From Akkermansiaceae bacterium (GTDB lineage: Bacteria > Verrucomicrobiota > Verrucomicrobiia > Verrucomicrobiales > Akkermansiaceae), in NCBI GenBank assembly GCA_021200315.1, contig JAJQGU010000044.1:1-64000 (forward strand): a DNA stretch of 64,000 nucleotides, written 5' to 3'. The notes under the pieces were generated by a model. The model was not told the origin of the DNA and did not search any database. It was given only the letters and a program-made list of their open reading frames with translations. The position numbers and the translations under genes were made by a program. Of this stretch, positions 17,853-28,146 are shown piece after piece (the first letter of the stretch is position 1; each line of letters begins with the position of its first letter).

Positions 17853-18674
17853 GTGTACCGCACCGATTACCATACCCATACACCGCTCTGCCGGCACGCC
17901 GAAGGCTCACCAGAGGACTTTGTCGCGCGGGCGCTCGAGTTGGGGTTGCATGAATACGGCATTTCCGATCACGCGCCGATGCCAGGCGACGCTTTCGACG
18001 ACTGGCGCATGCGCGAAAGTGACCTGCCCGCCTACCTGAAGTGGATCGACGCAGCACGCACAGCCGCCCGCGGCACGGGGTTGATCATCCGCGCCGGGCT
18101 CGAATGCGACTGGCTTCCGGGCATCGAGAAATGGACAGTCCATCTCCGCAGCCTGTATGATTGGGACTATCTGATCGGCTCGGTGCACTACCTAGCGCCT
18201 GGCTGGGCCTTCGACGATCCCGCTTTGGCAGGACTTTTTCATACGGGCACGTCCGAAGAGGACTGGCGGCTCTACTGGCGGCACTACGAGGCCATGGCCT
18301 CCAGCGGCCTCTTCGACATCTACGGACATATCGACCTCATCCGGAAATGGGGCCGTGTTCCCGACGAAGATTGGATTTCTCTTGCCGAACCGGCACTCGC
18401 GGCCATGAAACGCGGCGGCGGGATCATGGAAATCAACACGGCCGGGCTTCACACAGCGGCCAAGACACATTACCCGCACCCCGCGCTGCTCGCCCGAGCC
18501 CGTCAATTCGGCATTCCCATTCAGATCAACTCCGACGCCCACGCGCCTGAAACGCTCAGCCGGGATTTTGAAACGGCGGCGCGTTCCGCCATCCAGGTGG
18601 GTTACACGCACACGACCCTTCCCGACCGCTCCCGCCGCCCGCTGAACGACAGCCTGCCCGAGACGGACGCGTGA
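17853..18674 (+). CDS. hisK: PHP-family histidinol-phosphatase
   Basis: Predicted metal-dependent phosphatase for L-histidinol phosphate, late in histidine synthesis. It has 273 residues from a GTG start. PHP metal-binding motifs appear in order: DYHTHTPLCRHA at the N terminus, ISDHAPM, GLECDWLPG, IGSVHYL, DIYGHIDLIRKWG and INSDAHAPE. No other his gene is nearby, so the substrate is assigned by family only. The 270 bases separating it from the divergent mraZ hold only the dcw promoter region and no further gene that I can support. Confidence 0.85.
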   Translation: MYRTDYHTHTPLCRHAEGSPEDFVARALELGLHEYGISDHAPMPGDAFDDWRMRESDLPAYLKWIDAARTAARGTGLIIRAGLECDWLPGIEKWTVHLRSLYDWDYLIGSVHYLAPGWAFDDPALAGLFHTGTSEEDWRLYWRHYEAMASSGLFDIYGHIDLIRKWGRVPDEDWISLAEPALAAMKRGGGIMEINTAGLHTAAKTHYPHPALLARARQFGIPIQINSDAHAPETLSRDFETAARSAIQVGYTHTTLPDRSRRPLNDSLPETDA

Positions 18675-18723
18675 ACGGACTCCGGCTCCCGTTGCCCTCA
18701 AGCGCCGTCTTCCACCGAAGGCG

Positions 18724-21700
18724 CTACCGTCGCTGCAGTTCCCTGCGGATGAAGGGAGCGGTGGGACTCTTGCGGCTGCGGGCAACTTCCTTCACCGTGC
18801 CGGCAGCCACAATGCGGCCTCCCTCGCTTCCTGCGCCAGGACCCATGTCCACCACATAATCCGCCTCACAGATGAGTTCAAGGTTATGCTCGACAACAAC
18901 GACGGTGCCCCCTGCCTCCACCAAGCGGCGCAGCACCCGCACTAGCTGACGCACGTCCTGCGTGTGCAGGCCGATAGTGGGCTCCTCGATGAGATAGAGA
19001 TCCTGCGGCAGGGGCAATCCCCGGCGAATGGCCGTGAGCGCGGCGCGGCGTCCCTTGATCAGCTCCGCCACAAGTTTGACGCGCTGCGCCTCCCCGCCGG
19101 AAAGGGTGTTGCTCGCCTGCCCCAGGGTGAGATATCCCAGCCCCGTATCGCACAACAGGCGCAGTGCGTCGGCGAGGCGAGACTGCCCCGAAAAGAACTC
19201 CGACGCTTCTTCCATGTTCATGGCGAGAACTTCGGCAATCGTCTTCCCTCTGTAGCGCACTTGCAGCGTGCGGGCATTGTAGCGTGAGCCCCGACAGATC
19301 TCGCAGCGCACGGAACAAGGCGGCAGAAAATCCATCTCCTGCTTCTGGTAGCCTGTACCCCTGCACGCCTCGCAGTGTCCGGCGGCGGTGTTGAAAGAAA
19401 ATCGTCCCGCACCGAAACCGAGACGGCGGGCATCCGCGCTCTGGGCGAAAAGGGCGCGGATTTCGTCGAAAATGCCTATGTATGTGGCCGGGGTGGAACG
19501 CGGCGTCTTGCCGAGCGGGGACTGATCCACACTGTAAAGCGCGCGCACGGATTCGAGCCCCCGGCTCGCCTTCCAAGAGGCGCGCTGCACGGAAGTCACA
19601 ATTCCACCCAGCGCCGCGAGCACGGCAGGACCGAGCGTCTCGGTGATCAGGGATGTCTTTCCCGCGCCGGAGGGTCCGGTCACAACCGTGAGACGGGCGC
19701 GGGGCACGCGCAGAGTGATGCCGCGCAAATTGTGCAAAGTGCAACCCCTCAGCTCGAGCCACTCCGCTCCTTCCAGCGGGAGCCACCCGTCAGGGGAACG
19801 CCTCTTGCGATGCACGAGCGCTTGTCCGGTGACGGACGAGGGGTTGGCGCAAATCTCCGGGAAGCTGCCTTGGGCGACAATCTCTCCGCCATGCACGCCC
19901 GCGCCGGGGCCGAGATCGATGACGCGATCGGCGCGGCGCATGGTCTCCTCGTCGTGCTCGACGACAAGAAGAGTGTTGCCGCGAGCCTTGAGATCATCGA
20001 GCGTGTCGAGCAGCCGCTCATGATCGCGAGGGTGCAGGCCGATCGTCGGCTCGTCGAGTACGTAGAGTACGCCGCGAAGCTCGGAGCCCAGCTGCGCGGC
20101 CAGGCGAATACGCTGGATCTCTCCTCCGGAAAGGGTGGTGGCCGGGCGGTCGAGAGAGAGGTAACCCAGGCCGACACGTTCCAGGAAACGCAGCCGCTGC
20201 CCGATTTCGGACACAATGCTGCGGGCGACGTTCTCATCTCGTCCCTCGAAGCTCCAACTCTCCACCAAGCGCAGCGCGGAGGCGGCGTCCATGCCTCCGA
20301 CGACCGTGATCGGTTTGCCGAAGAGAGTGACGGCGCGGGCGAAGGGATTGAGGCGCAGACCACGGCATGCGGGACAGAATGACTCGTTCCCGTCTTTTCC
20401 CTTGGCGGCCGCACGCTCCACACTGCGGTCAAAGCGCAGCTCGCGCTCCAGCTCGCTGAGCTTCTCTCCGGGAGCCTCCTTCACGCCGAGCCTGTTGACG
20501 CGGCCATGCCCCATGCAGAGGGGGCACCAGCCACGCGGCGAATTGAAGGAGAAGGCAGAGGGTTCCAAATCCGCAAAACTCTCTCCGCACTGCGGGCAGG
20601 TGAGACGCGTACCGAGCAGGCGCTCGGCGAACGTTCCTTCCGCACCGCGCCGCGCAAGCAGACGCAGAAAGCCGTCTCCCATCTCCAAAGCCCGGGCGAT
20701 GACTTCCCGAAAGGATGCGAAGTCCACCTCTTCCCCGTTGAGGCGAATGCGGCCGCGCCGAATTTCCAGCCCAGCGAGCACAATGTCCACATCGTGGTTG
20801 ACGTAGCGATCCAGCGGCCGGAAATCCGCGGGACGCACCAAAAGACCGTCCGCCCGGAGGTAGGGGAAGCCCTTCTTCTCCGCCCAGCGGGCGAGATCCG
20901 CATAGTGCCCCTTGCGGTTGCGCACCACGGGCGCGGCGAGAAAAAGCCCCCCCGGCTCGGAGGCAGCCGCTTCCTGAACTACCTGCCGGATTTCTTCCGC
21001 ATCGCGGCGTCCGACGGGCACTCCGCAGGCCGGACAATGAGCCCGGCCGAGTTTGGCGTAAAGCAGGCGCAGAAACTGCCAAATCTCCGTGACCGTACCC
21101 ACGGTGGACTTGCTGCCGCCCCGAGAGCGATTCTGCTCAATGGCGACGGCAGGGGGCAAGCCGACGAGGCGGTCTATATCCGGCGTCTCCATCTGCTCGG
21201 TGAATTGGCGGGCGTAAGGGCTCATCACGTCCATGAAGCGCTTCTGCCCCTCCGCGAAAATGACGTCAAAGGCGAGAGTACTCTTACCGCTGCCGGAAAG
21301 GCCGGTGATCACGGACATCCGGCGGCGGGGAATATCGACATCGATATTCTTGAGTTGGTGATGGCGCGCACCGCGCAGGGCGATGACGCCCAGCGGCACA
21401 TCGGAGTCCGCCGGCTCGCACTCCGCCGCATCATCCTCCGGAGGAACGGCAGGTTCGCCTCGCAGCGCGGCGGCCAGATAGCGCGCCGTATGCCCTGTCC
21501 CGCCGGCGGCCACTTCCTCCGGCGTGCCTTGGGCGACGAGCCGCCCGCCCTCCTTGCCGCCCTCCGGGCCGAGATCGATGACATAATCCGCGCACTTGAC
21601 AAGCTCCATGTTGTGTTCGATGACCAGCAGACTATGCCCCAGCTCCACCAGGCGGCGAAAGAGAGTGAGCAGCACCTCCAAGTCGTGGAAATGCAGGCCG

Positions 21701-24282
21701 GTGCCGGGTTCGTCGAGAATGAGCAGGCTGCCCTTCTCCGACGGTTTGCCGACCAGAGCCGCCACAAGAAGCCGCGCAAGCTTGAGCCGCTGATTCTCTC
21801 CTCCGGAGAGCGTATTGAGCGGCTGGCCCAAACCGAGGTGACCGAGCCCGACATCCTCCAGCACCTGCAGGCGGGCGGCAATGCGGCCGGCACGGGCGTT
21901 TCTCTCTTTGCTGAAAAGAGCCAATGCGCTGCAGACGTCCAGTGCGAGCATCTCCGCCATGCTGTAGCCCATCAGTTTCACGCTGAGCGCCTGCGGGGTG
22001 TATCGCGCCCCGCCGCAAAGGGCGCAGGGCACAAAGATGTCAGAAAGGAACTGCATTTCCACTTTCTCCTGCCCCAGCCCGGAACAGCGCGGGCAGCGCC
22101 CCTCCCCGCTGTTGAAGGAAAAATAGCCAGGGGTGAGACCGCGCGCCCGTGCGGCGGGTTCGGAAGCAAAGAGGGCGCGAAGATCCTCGAACGCTCCGAT
22201 GTACACGACTGGAGCTGAACGCGGTGTGCGTACAATGGGGCTCTGATCCACGAGAAGGACATCCTGCACGAGGTCGAGACCTCGGATGGCCTCCACGGAG
22301 ACTTCGTCCTCATCGTCCCTTTCTTCGGGATGCACGCTGCCGTAGAGCACTTGACAGGCGAGCGTACTCTTGCCGCTGCCCGACACGCCGGTGAGGCAAG
22401 TGTAAGCGCCCAGAGGGATATCCACGCTGAATCCGTGCAGATTGTGGCAGGTGGCGCCAATGATGGAGACATGGGCGCCGCCGCCCGGGCGCAGCTTGGC
22501 GCGTCGGGGAATCCGCACGCGCCGGGCGCCGCTGAGGTAGGCTCCCGTGATGGAAGAGGGCACGGAAAGAATGCCGTCCGGTTCTCCGGCGTAGACAACG
22601 CGCCCGCCCGCCGCTCCGCTGCCGGGGCCCATATCCACGAGCGCGTCCGCCGCACGCATGACGGCTTCCTCATGCTCGACCACGACGAGAGTATTGCCTC
22701 GGCGGGCGAGCCGCCGCATGGCGGCGATTAGCCGGGCGGTGTCGCGGGCATGCAGGCCGACTGTCGGCTCGTCGAGCACAAAGAGGGTTTCCGTCAACGC
22801 CGCGCCAAGGCAAGCTGTGAGACTCACCCGCTCGATCTCCCCACCGGAAAGGGAGCGGGTGAGACGGCTGGGGGGAAGATAACCCAAACCGACTTCGCAG
22901 AGGTAGGAAATGCGGCTCCGCAACTCGAGTACGGCCTGCCGCAGTGCACGGTCATCCCCGACAGCGGGCAGCACACGGGCATCCAGCCAAGGAAGCAGCT
23001 CGTCCATGGGCATGTCCTGCACTTGCGGCACGGTGCAGCCGCCGATGGTGAAGGCGAGAGCCTCCGGCCTCAACCGTCCGCCATGACAGGCGGGACATAC
23101 GCTGTAGACGCGGTAACAGGCCAGAAACACGCGTACGCTGAGCTTGTGGGCGTGCCTTTCCATGTCTTCGATGATACCCTTGTAACCATACCAGCAACCT
23201 TCGCGGAAAGCGTCCCGGACGTTGAGCTCTGGGCGTTCGCCTTGAATGACCCAGTCACGTTCGCGCTGCGTCAGTTTGTTCCAAGGCACCTTGAGGCGCA
23301 CGGCTCCAGCACGGCGGTTGGCGCGCAGAAAGTCGCCGTAGCACTCGGAAAGCGTCTGCGAAGAAAGCATCTTCAGAGCGCCGTCGGCAATGCTTCTGTC
23401 TGGCAGAACGCCCCGTTCATAATCGTAGGAAATGGCGCGGCCGTATCCTTTGCAGGCGGGGCAGGCACCGAGAGGGGAGTTGCCGGAAAAGAGGCCGGGG
23501 CGCGGCTCTTCCAGAGGATGCCAGTCATCGCGGAAGCGGCGCGGCGCACCCCAAGCGCCGTTTCCGCCGCGCAGTGAGACGAGGGCGGTGCCATGGCCGA
23601 AACGCAGGGCGTTTTCCAGCGCTTCGACCAGCCGCGGACGCGCCTCCTCCCGCAGTCTCAGCCGATCCTGAACAACCGTCCAGTTCTCCTTGCCGAGGCG
23701 GGACTCGTCGGCATCGGAGAGCCGCAGCGCCTCGCCCTCAGCCAGTACGCGCAGATAACCCTGGCTCTCCAAGTCTTTCCGCATTTCGTCAAAACCGCCG
23801 ACAGGGCGCACGGCGAACGCGACGAGCGCGTCTTCCCCGCCATGCGTGCGCAGCAAATCATCGGCCGTGCCCTGCGGCGTAGCGGGGCGGATGATGTTGC
23901 CCTCCGCATCGCGCCCGACGGCGAGTCGGGAAAAAATGAGCTTGAGGTACTCATTGACGCCGGTCATGGTGCCAACGGTCGAGCGCGAACTCTTGACGGA
24001 GTTCCGCTGCCCCAATGCGACGGCGGGCGGCACGTTCTCCACGGCGTCGACGTCGGGGCGGTTCACGCGATCCATGAACTGCCGCACGTAGGGAGAGAAG
24101 GTCTCTACGTATCGCCGCTGCCCTTCCGCATACAAAACGCCCATGGCGAGAGAGCTCTTGCCGCTCCCGCTCGGACCGGTCACCACGGTGAGCCCTCCCA
24201 GCGGGATATCGGCGTCGACATCCTTAAGGTTGTGTTCCCGCGCCCCCCGTATATGGATATGCTGATCGTCCCCGGCTGCCAT
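18724..24282 (-). CDS. uvrA: double-length UvrA, excision nuclease subunit A
   Basis: DNA damage recognition ATPase of nucleotide excision repair. The 1852-residue product is two complete UvrA units in tandem, joined near residue 970. There are four Walker A loops (GPSGSGKSS at 36-44, [27 protein letters not shown]) and four LSGGE signatures. Zinc-type CxxC pairs occur in both halves, but the first CPACG module is present only in the second half (HCPACGVPV); the matching place in the first half has none. A tandem UvrA of about 1.8 kb codons is known from Chlamydiae, so this is probably a PVC trait. The first half may be specialised; that is inference. Confidence 0.96.
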   Translation of the reverse strand: MAAGDDQHIHIRGAREHNLKDVDADIPLGGLTVVTGPSGSGKSSLAMGVLYAEGQRRYVETFSPYVRQFMDRVNRPDVDAVENVPPAVALGQRNSVKSSRSTVGTMTGVNEYLKLIFSRLAVGRDAEGNIIRPATPQGTADDLLRTHGGEDALVAFAVRPVGGFDEMRKDLESQGYLRVLAEGEALRLSDADESRLGKENWTVVQDRLRLREEARPRLVEALENALRFGHGTALVSLRGGNGAWGAPRRFRDDWHPLEEPRPGLFSGNSPLGACPACKGYGRAISYDYERGVLPDRSIADGALKMLSSQTLSECYGDFLRANRRAGAVRLKVPWNKLTQRERDWVIQGERPELNVRDAFREGCWYGYKGIIEDMERHAHKLSVRVFLACYRVYSVCPACHGGRLRPEALAFTIGGCTVPQVQDMPMDELLPWLDARVLPAVGDDRALRQAVLELRSRISYLCEVGLGYLPPSRLTRSLSGGEIERVSLTACLGAALTETLFVLDEPTVGLHARDTARLIAAMRRLARRGNTLVVVEHEEAVMRAADALVDMGPGSGAAGGRVVYAGEPDGILSVPSSITGAYLSGARRVRIPRRAKLRPGGGAHVSIIGATCHNLHGFSVDIPLGAYTCLTGVSGSGKSTLACQVLYGSVHPEERDDEDEVSVEAIRGLDLVQDVLLVDQSPIVRTPRSAPVVYIGAFEDLRALFASEPAARARGLTPGYFSFNSGEGRCPRCSGLGQEKVEMQFLSDIFVPCALCGGARYTPQALSVKLMGYSMAEMLALDVCSALALFSKERNARAGRIAARLQVLEDVGLGHLGLGQPLNTLSGGENQRLKLARLLVAALVGKPSEKGSLLILDEPGTGLHFHDLEVLLTLFRRLVELGHSLLVIEHNMELVKCADYVIDLGPEGGKEGGRLVAQGTPEEVAAGGTGHTARYLAAALRGEPAVPPEDDAAECEPADSDVPLGVIALRGARHHQLKNIDVDIPRRRMSVITGLSGSGKSTLAFDVIFAEGQKRFMDVMSPYARQFTEQMETPDIDRLVGLPPAVAIEQNRSRGGSKSTVGTVTEIWQFLRLLYAKLGRAHCPACGVPVGRRDAEEIRQVVQEAAASEPGGLFLAAPVVRNRKGHYADLARWAEKKGFPYLRADGLLVRPADFRPLDRYVNHDVDIVLAGLEIRRGRIRLNGEEVDFASFREVIARALEMGDGFLRLLARRGAEGTFAERLLGTRLTCPQCGESFADLEPSAFSFNSPRGWCPLCMGHGRVNRLGVKEAPGEKLSELERELRFDRSVERAAAKGKDGNESFCPACRGLRLNPFARAVTLFGKPITVVGGMDAASALRLVESWSFEGRDENVARSIVSEIGQRLRFLERVGLGYLSLDRPATTLSGGEIQRIRLAAQLGSELRGVLYVLDEPTIGLHPRDHERLLDTLDDLKARGNTLLVVEHDEETMRRADRVIDLGPGAGVHGGEIVAQGSFPEICANPSSVTGQALVHRKRRSPDGWLPLEGAEWLELRGCTLHNLRGITLRVPRARLTVVTGPSGAGKTSLITETLGPAVLAALGGIVTSVQRASWKASRGLESVRALYSVDQSPLGKTPRSTPATYIGIFDEIRALFAQSADARRLGFGAGRFSFNTAAGHCEACRGTGYQKQEMDFLPPCSVRCEICRGSRYNARTLQVRYRGKTIAEVLAMNMEEASEFFSGQSRLADALRLLCDTGLGYLTLGQASNTLSGGEAQRVKLVAELIKGRRAALTAIRRGLPLPQDLYLIEEPTIGLHTQDVRQLVRVLRRLVEAGGTVVVVEHNLELICEADYVVDMGPGAGSEGGRIVAAGTVKEVARSRKSPTAPFIRRELQRR

Positions 24283-24291
24283 CGCGGTTTG

Positions 24292-24320
24292 ATTATAGCC
24301 ATGCCCGGCCGGAAATGGAA
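24292..24320 (-). promoter_or_regulatory. predicted uvrA promoter, -10 box next to the start codon
   Basis: A perfect TATAAT on the minus strand (24292-24297) ends 9 bases before the uvrA ATG. The -35 region (TTCCAT at 24315-24320, spacer 17) is poor. Transcription would begin at or next to the start codon, giving a leaderless or nearly leaderless mRNA. Confidence 0.45.
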
Positions 24321-24346
24321 GTCTGGATCAAGCTGTCGGTTTCCGC

Positions 24347-24374
24347 TTGACATTTCGGGGAAAACCGCCATAGT
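24347..24374 (+). promoter_or_regulatory. predicted promoter of the SGNH hydrolase gene
   Basis: TTGACA at 24347-24352 and CATAGT at 24369-24374, spacer 16. The leader would be about 60 bases. It lies back to back with the uvrA promoter. Confidence 0.45.
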
Positions 24375-24440
24375 TCCGTTCATCCGAATGCCGGATCCGT
24401 CCGCGGGGCGGGCGGGTTTCAGGCGCGGAGCGATGCCGTC

Positions 24441-25451
24441 ATGAAAAAGAACTGTCTCCTCGCGGGGCTGCTGTCCCTAGCCATTCTTCCCTCTTTCGCC
24501 GGAACGAAAATCGCCTGCGTGGGCGACAGCATCACGTACGGCTCCGGGATCTCTAATCGGGAAACGAACAGTTATCCGTATTTTCTTCAGAAGTTGCTGG
24601 GCGACGGCTATGAAGTAGTCAACTTCGGCAACCCCGGAAAAACGGCCGGAGACTTCCCCGGACAGGTCGGGCGTTGGTACGGCTCCACCCGTGAGCACCA
24701 GGAGGCCGTGGCCTTCGAGGGTGACATTTACGTCTGCAATCTGGGCATCAACGATACGGGGGTATGGTGGAACGCCGGCCTCTTCGTGCAGGGCTACCAG
24801 AACCTCATCGACCAGTGGCGGGGCAAGCGCAAAGACGTGCCCGTGATCATCTGGACGCGGCTCGGGCCGGATTTCCGGGGCGAGCCCGGCAAGAAAGCAT
24901 TCCCGGGCAACGTATTCCCCGAGCGCAAGTATTCCGCGAAGGACAACGGCTCTTCCGCCAAACGCGGAGAGGCCGAAAAACTCCTTCAGAAAATCGCGCG
25001 AAAAAAGAAGACGCTCACGATGGATGCCTATGCCGCCATGGCTTCCCACCCCGAATGGTACAAGGACGGTCTGCACCCCATGGCTCCCGGCGCCCGACGC
25101 ATCGCCCAGCTCACTTGCTCGGCGCTCTATCGCTTGCGCCCGTGGCGTCAGGCCGCCCCGGTGATCCGCGTCGACGAGACCCGCCTGACGCTCACCAATG
25201 AAAGCGCACGCGCCCTTGTGCTCGACCACGGCACCCTCAAGGGCGGCCCCAAGCAAAGTGTGATTTTCGTGTTCGGCGAAGGAAGCGTGCTGGGGCCGGG
25301 GGAATCAGCGACTATCCGACTGAACGCCGAAGCAACCTCCGCCGATTTCGGCTCACCTCTCGCCACCAAAGCGGCGCATGCCGAAAATGCCGTCTTCGTT
25401 CCGGCAGGGAAAACTACCGCTGAAACGCACCCCCGCATCCAGGTGGATTGA
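24441..25451 (+). CDS. secreted SGNH/GDSL-family esterase
   Basis: Predicted extracytoplasmic carbohydrate esterase or lipase of 336 residues. A signal peptide covers residues 1-20 (cleavage after PSFA). Catalytic blocks are visible: GDSI with Ser30, GIND at 102-105, and DGLHP with Asp209 and His212. The last ~90 residues form a beta-rich extension. Similar proteins remove acetyl groups from sugars such as sialic acid, but the substrate cannot be read here. The gene stands alone, divergent from uvrA. Confidence 0.85.
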   Translation: MKKNCLLAGLLSLAILPSFAGTKIACVGDSITYGSGISNRETNSYPYFLQKLLGDGYEVVNFGNPGKTAGDFPGQVGRWYGSTREHQEAVAFEGDIYVCNLGINDTGVWWNAGLFVQGYQNLIDQWRGKRKDVPVIIWTRLGPDFRGEPGKKAFPGNVFPERKYSAKDNGSSAKRGEAEKLLQKIARKKKTLTMDAYAAMASHPEWYKDGLHPMAPGARRIAQLTCSALYRLRPWRQAAPVIRVDETRLTLTNESARALVLDHGTLKGGPKQSVIFVFGEGSVLGPGESATIRLNAEATSADFGSPLATKAAHAENAVFVPAGKTTAETHPRIQVD

Positions 25452-25581
25452 CGCAGCACGCGCCGGGGCGGGAACTCCGAGCCGCTGCCACCGTGCCTGT
25501 CTGAATGTACAGTCTTTCTCCCTGCAAACGTCATTCCCGGCGATTTATCTGACATGACAGAGAGGAAGAAGCACTGGGGGC

Positions 25582-25610
25582 TTGCCAGAAACGCGCCTCT
25601 TCCGTACACT
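25582..25610 (+). promoter_or_regulatory. predicted promoter of the M50 protease gene
   Basis: TTGCCA (25582-25587) and TACACT (25605-25610) with a 17-base spacer. The -10 box ends 9 bases before the ATG at 25620. This favours that start and a leaderless mRNA. Confidence 0.55.
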
Positions 25611-25619
25611 GCCTGTGAG

Positions 25620-26339
25620 ATGGTACGTTTTCAGCTATTCGGCATTCCAATCAGCATCCACCCCAGCTTGTGGGTGGTACTGGCTTTGCTTGGCGGCGGA
25701 CTTCACCTCCAGAGCGCCGAGCAGCTGTTGCCCATTGCGATTTTCGTCATTTCGGCTTTTCTCTCGCTTCTCGTGCACGAGCTGGGGCATGCCTTGACAG
25801 GGCGTGCGCTGGGTGGGGGCAACCCGCAGATCCATTTTGCCTATCTCGGGGGGCTCTGCCACAATCCAAACGGCCGCTGGTCGCGCCTCTCGGGAGCGGC
25901 CATGACCGTGGCGGGGCCATTGGCGGCCATCGGATGGGGCGTTCTTGCCGCGCTTCTCCTGAGCCTCTACATCGGCGATTTCGAACTGGGGCTGCGGTAT
26001 GCGTGGCACTCCGTCTGGTTCTGGGACTCCCTCTCTCTCGGTGAAGAGGCAGCTCTGCGATCGCTCGCGCTCAGCGACGGCGCCCTGTATTTCTTTCAAT
26101 GCACCCTGCTGGTCTCTTTCTGGTGGAGCATTCTCAACCTGCTGCCCGTCTATCCGCTGGACGGCGGGCAGATTCTGGGCGGGCTGATGACCTCGGCCAA
26201 GCGCCTGCACATGCTCAGCATGGCGGCAGCGGCTCTGTTAACGGCGCTGGCCTTCGCGTTCCAATACTGGTTTCCGGGAGCGATCATGATCTATTTCGCC
26301 GTGTTCAACTACAAGGCCATGTTGGCCTCGCCCCATTAG
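25620..26339 (+). CDS. M50-family intramembrane zinc metalloprotease
   Basis: Predicted site-2-protease-like membrane protein of 239 residues. It has the zinc motif HELGH in the second membrane helix and the second metal motif around NLLPVYPLDGGQI. Five or six hydrophobic segments are visible and there is no PDZ or CBS domain, so it belongs to the small M50 type. An upstream in-frame ATG at 25554 would add 22 residues, but a promoter -10 box lies between the two ATGs and M50 proteins often begin near FGIPISIHPS. The substrate is unknown. Confidence 0.85.
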   Translation: MVRFQLFGIPISIHPSLWVVLALLGGGLHLQSAEQLLPIAIFVISAFLSLLVHELGHALTGRALGGGNPQIHFAYLGGLCHNPNGRWSRLSGAAMTVAGPLAAIGWGVLAALLLSLYIGDFELGLRYAWHSVWFWDSLSLGEEAALRSLALSDGALYFFQCTLLVSFWWSILNLLPVYPLDGGQILGGLMTSAKRLHMLSMAAAALLTALAFAFQYWFPGAIMIYFAVFNYKAMLASPH

Positions 26340-26351
26340 ATCCTTTCATTT

Positions 26352-27872
26352 ATGAATTCAAAAACAGCAATCTCACCTACGCGGGCGGAGGATTTTCCCG
26401 AATGGTACCAGCAGGTTGTCCGCGCCGCCGACATGGCGGAAAACTCGGAAGTGCGCGGCTGCATGGTGATCAAGCCTTGGGGATATGCCATCTGGGAGCT
26501 CATCCAGCAGGAACTCGACGCCCGCTTCAAGGCCACCGGCCACAGCAACGCCTATTTTCCGCTGCTCATCCCCATCTCCTACTTGGAGAAAGAGGCCGAA
26601 CACGCCGAAGGCTTCGCCACGGAATGCGCCGTGGTGACACACCACCGCCTCGAAGCTGAAAAGGATCCCGAAACGGGCAGAACGCGCATGATGCCCGCCG
26701 GCGAACTGACGGACAAATACGTCATCCGCCCCACTTCGGAAACCGTGATCGGCGCGGCGTTTGCTCGCTGGACGTCGAGCTACAGAGACCTCCCGCTCAA
26801 GATCAACCAGTGGTGCAACGTGATGCGCTGGGAAATGCGCCCGCGCATTTTTTTGCGCACGGCGGAGTTCCTGTGGCAGGAAGGACACACCGCCCACGAG
26901 ACGAAGGAAGAGGCTATCGAGGAAACTCACACCATGCATCGCGTGTACGAGGACTTTCAGCGCGACGTACTCGCCGTGCCTTCCATTCCCGGCGAAAAGA
27001 CCGAGGCCGAACGCTTCCCCGGTGCCGTGCAGACTTTCACGGTCGAAGCGATGGTGCAGGACCGCAAGGCCATCCAAGCCGGCACCTCGCACTTTCTGGG
27101 TCAGAACTTCGCCCGATCGCAGAATATCTGCTTCGCCGGCCGCGACAATGAACGCAGGTTCGCATGGACAACCTCCTGGGGCGTCTCGACGCGCATGATC
27201 GGCGCTCTCGTCATGCTGCACGCGGATGATGACGGGCTCATCTGCCCGCCCCGCGTGGCGCCGCTGCAAGTGGTCATTCTGCCGGTGACGCCCAAACCCG
27301 AGACCCGCGGCGCCGTGCTCTCCCACGCCCGGGCACTCGCCGGGCGTCTTGCCGCCCTCACCTTCCACGGCCGCCCGATTCGCGTGCGCGTGGACGACCG
27401 GGATCTCGGCGGCGGCGCCAAAAAGTGGGAATGGGTGAAAAAAGGTGTGCCCGTGCGCCTTGAAATCGGCCCCAAAGATATGGAAAAAGGGGTGCTTTGC
27501 GTTTCGCGCCGCGATCTGCCGCCGCACGAAAAGTCCTTCCTGCCGGAAGAGGACGTCGTAGAAGGGCTCCCCGCCCTTCTGCAAGACATCCAGGACACCC
27601 TCCTCAAACGCGCCACGGATTTCCGCGACGCGCACATTCGCCGCGCCGCCACGTTGCGGGAACTTGAAGAGAATTTCTCCACCGAGGGGGACGCCGACTG
27701 GCTGCTCGTGCCGTGGGACGCCTCGCCTGCACAGGAAGAGGAGCTCGCCAAACGCCTCCGCATCAGCATCCGCTGCATTCCGCACGGAGAAATGGGGCGG
27801 GGTGACCCCGCCCCCTGCATCCTCACCGGCAGACCCACCACCCGGCGCGTACTCTGGGCCCGGAGCTATTGA
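26352..27872 (+). CDS. proS: prolyl-tRNA synthetase, archaeal/eukaryotic type
   Basis: Class II aminoacyl-tRNA synthetase of 506 residues. Motifs RPTSETVIGAAF, RWEMRPRIFLRTAEFLWQEG and the tRNA-binding region identify the short ProS type 3, which lacks the editing insertion of the bacterial type. The C terminus ends in RSY, with the terminal tyrosine typical of this type. It starts 12 bases after the M50 gene and ends before a strong hairpin. Confidence 0.95.
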   Translation: MNSKTAISPTRAEDFPEWYQQVVRAADMAENSEVRGCMVIKPWGYAIWELIQQELDARFKATGHSNAYFPLLIPISYLEKEAEHAEGFATECAVVTHHRLEAEKDPETGRTRMMPAGELTDKYVIRPTSETVIGAAFARWTSSYRDLPLKINQWCNVMRWEMRPRIFLRTAEFLWQEGHTAHETKEEAIEETHTMHRVYEDFQRDVLAVPSIPGEKTEAERFPGAVQTFTVEAMVQDRKAIQAGTSHFLGQNFARSQNICFAGRDNERRFAWTTSWGVSTRMIGALVMLHADDDGLICPPRVAPLQVVILPVTPKPETRGAVLSHARALAGRLAALTFHGRPIRVRVDDRDLGGGAKKWEWVKKGVPVRLEIGPKDMEKGVLCVSRRDLPPHEKSFLPEEDVVEGLPALLQDIQDTLLKRATDFRDAHIRRAATLRELEENFSTEGDADWLLVPWDASPAQEEELAKRLRISIRCIPHGEMGRGDPAPCILTGRPTTRRVLWARSY

Positions 27873-27900
27873 CACACATTCACTTTTTCACGGGAATTTG

Positions 27901-27938
27901 TTCGCCCTGCTGCGGAAATACAGCAGGGCGAACGTTTT
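27901..27938 (+). terminator. rho-independent terminator after proS
   Basis: Perfect 12-bp stem (TTCGCCCTGCTG with CAGCAGGGCGAA), 8-base loop at 27913-27920, followed by CG and TTTT. It lies between convergent proS and yidC. The rest of 27939-28146 shows no supportable gene. Confidence 0.8.
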
Positions 27939-28146
27939 CCCAATGCCCCGGCGGTCAGTCCGGATACTTTTCCGAAGGGCCGTACTTGTTGGTGCCTCGT
28001 TGGCTGTCCCGGCAGATTAAAATGAGGAGGGCAATATCGCCATACAAGGAACGCGGCCGACCGCCAAGATGCTTTTCCTCTCGTACGTACGCCCGCCGCC
28101 CGCTCGGGAAACATCCGCCTCCCGCAACTCTTCCGATTTTTTTGCG

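Noticed and set aside
17600-17863. Minus-strand frame of 87 codons between mraZ and the histidinol phosphatase
   Set aside because: It is Arg/Pro-rich, overlaps the start of the phosphatase gene, and shows no domain or start signal.
18695-18730. Inverted repeat AGCGCC/GGCGCT at the end of uvrA as a terminator
   Set aside because: The loop is 13 bases, the stem is short, it overlaps the uvrA stop, and no T-run follows.
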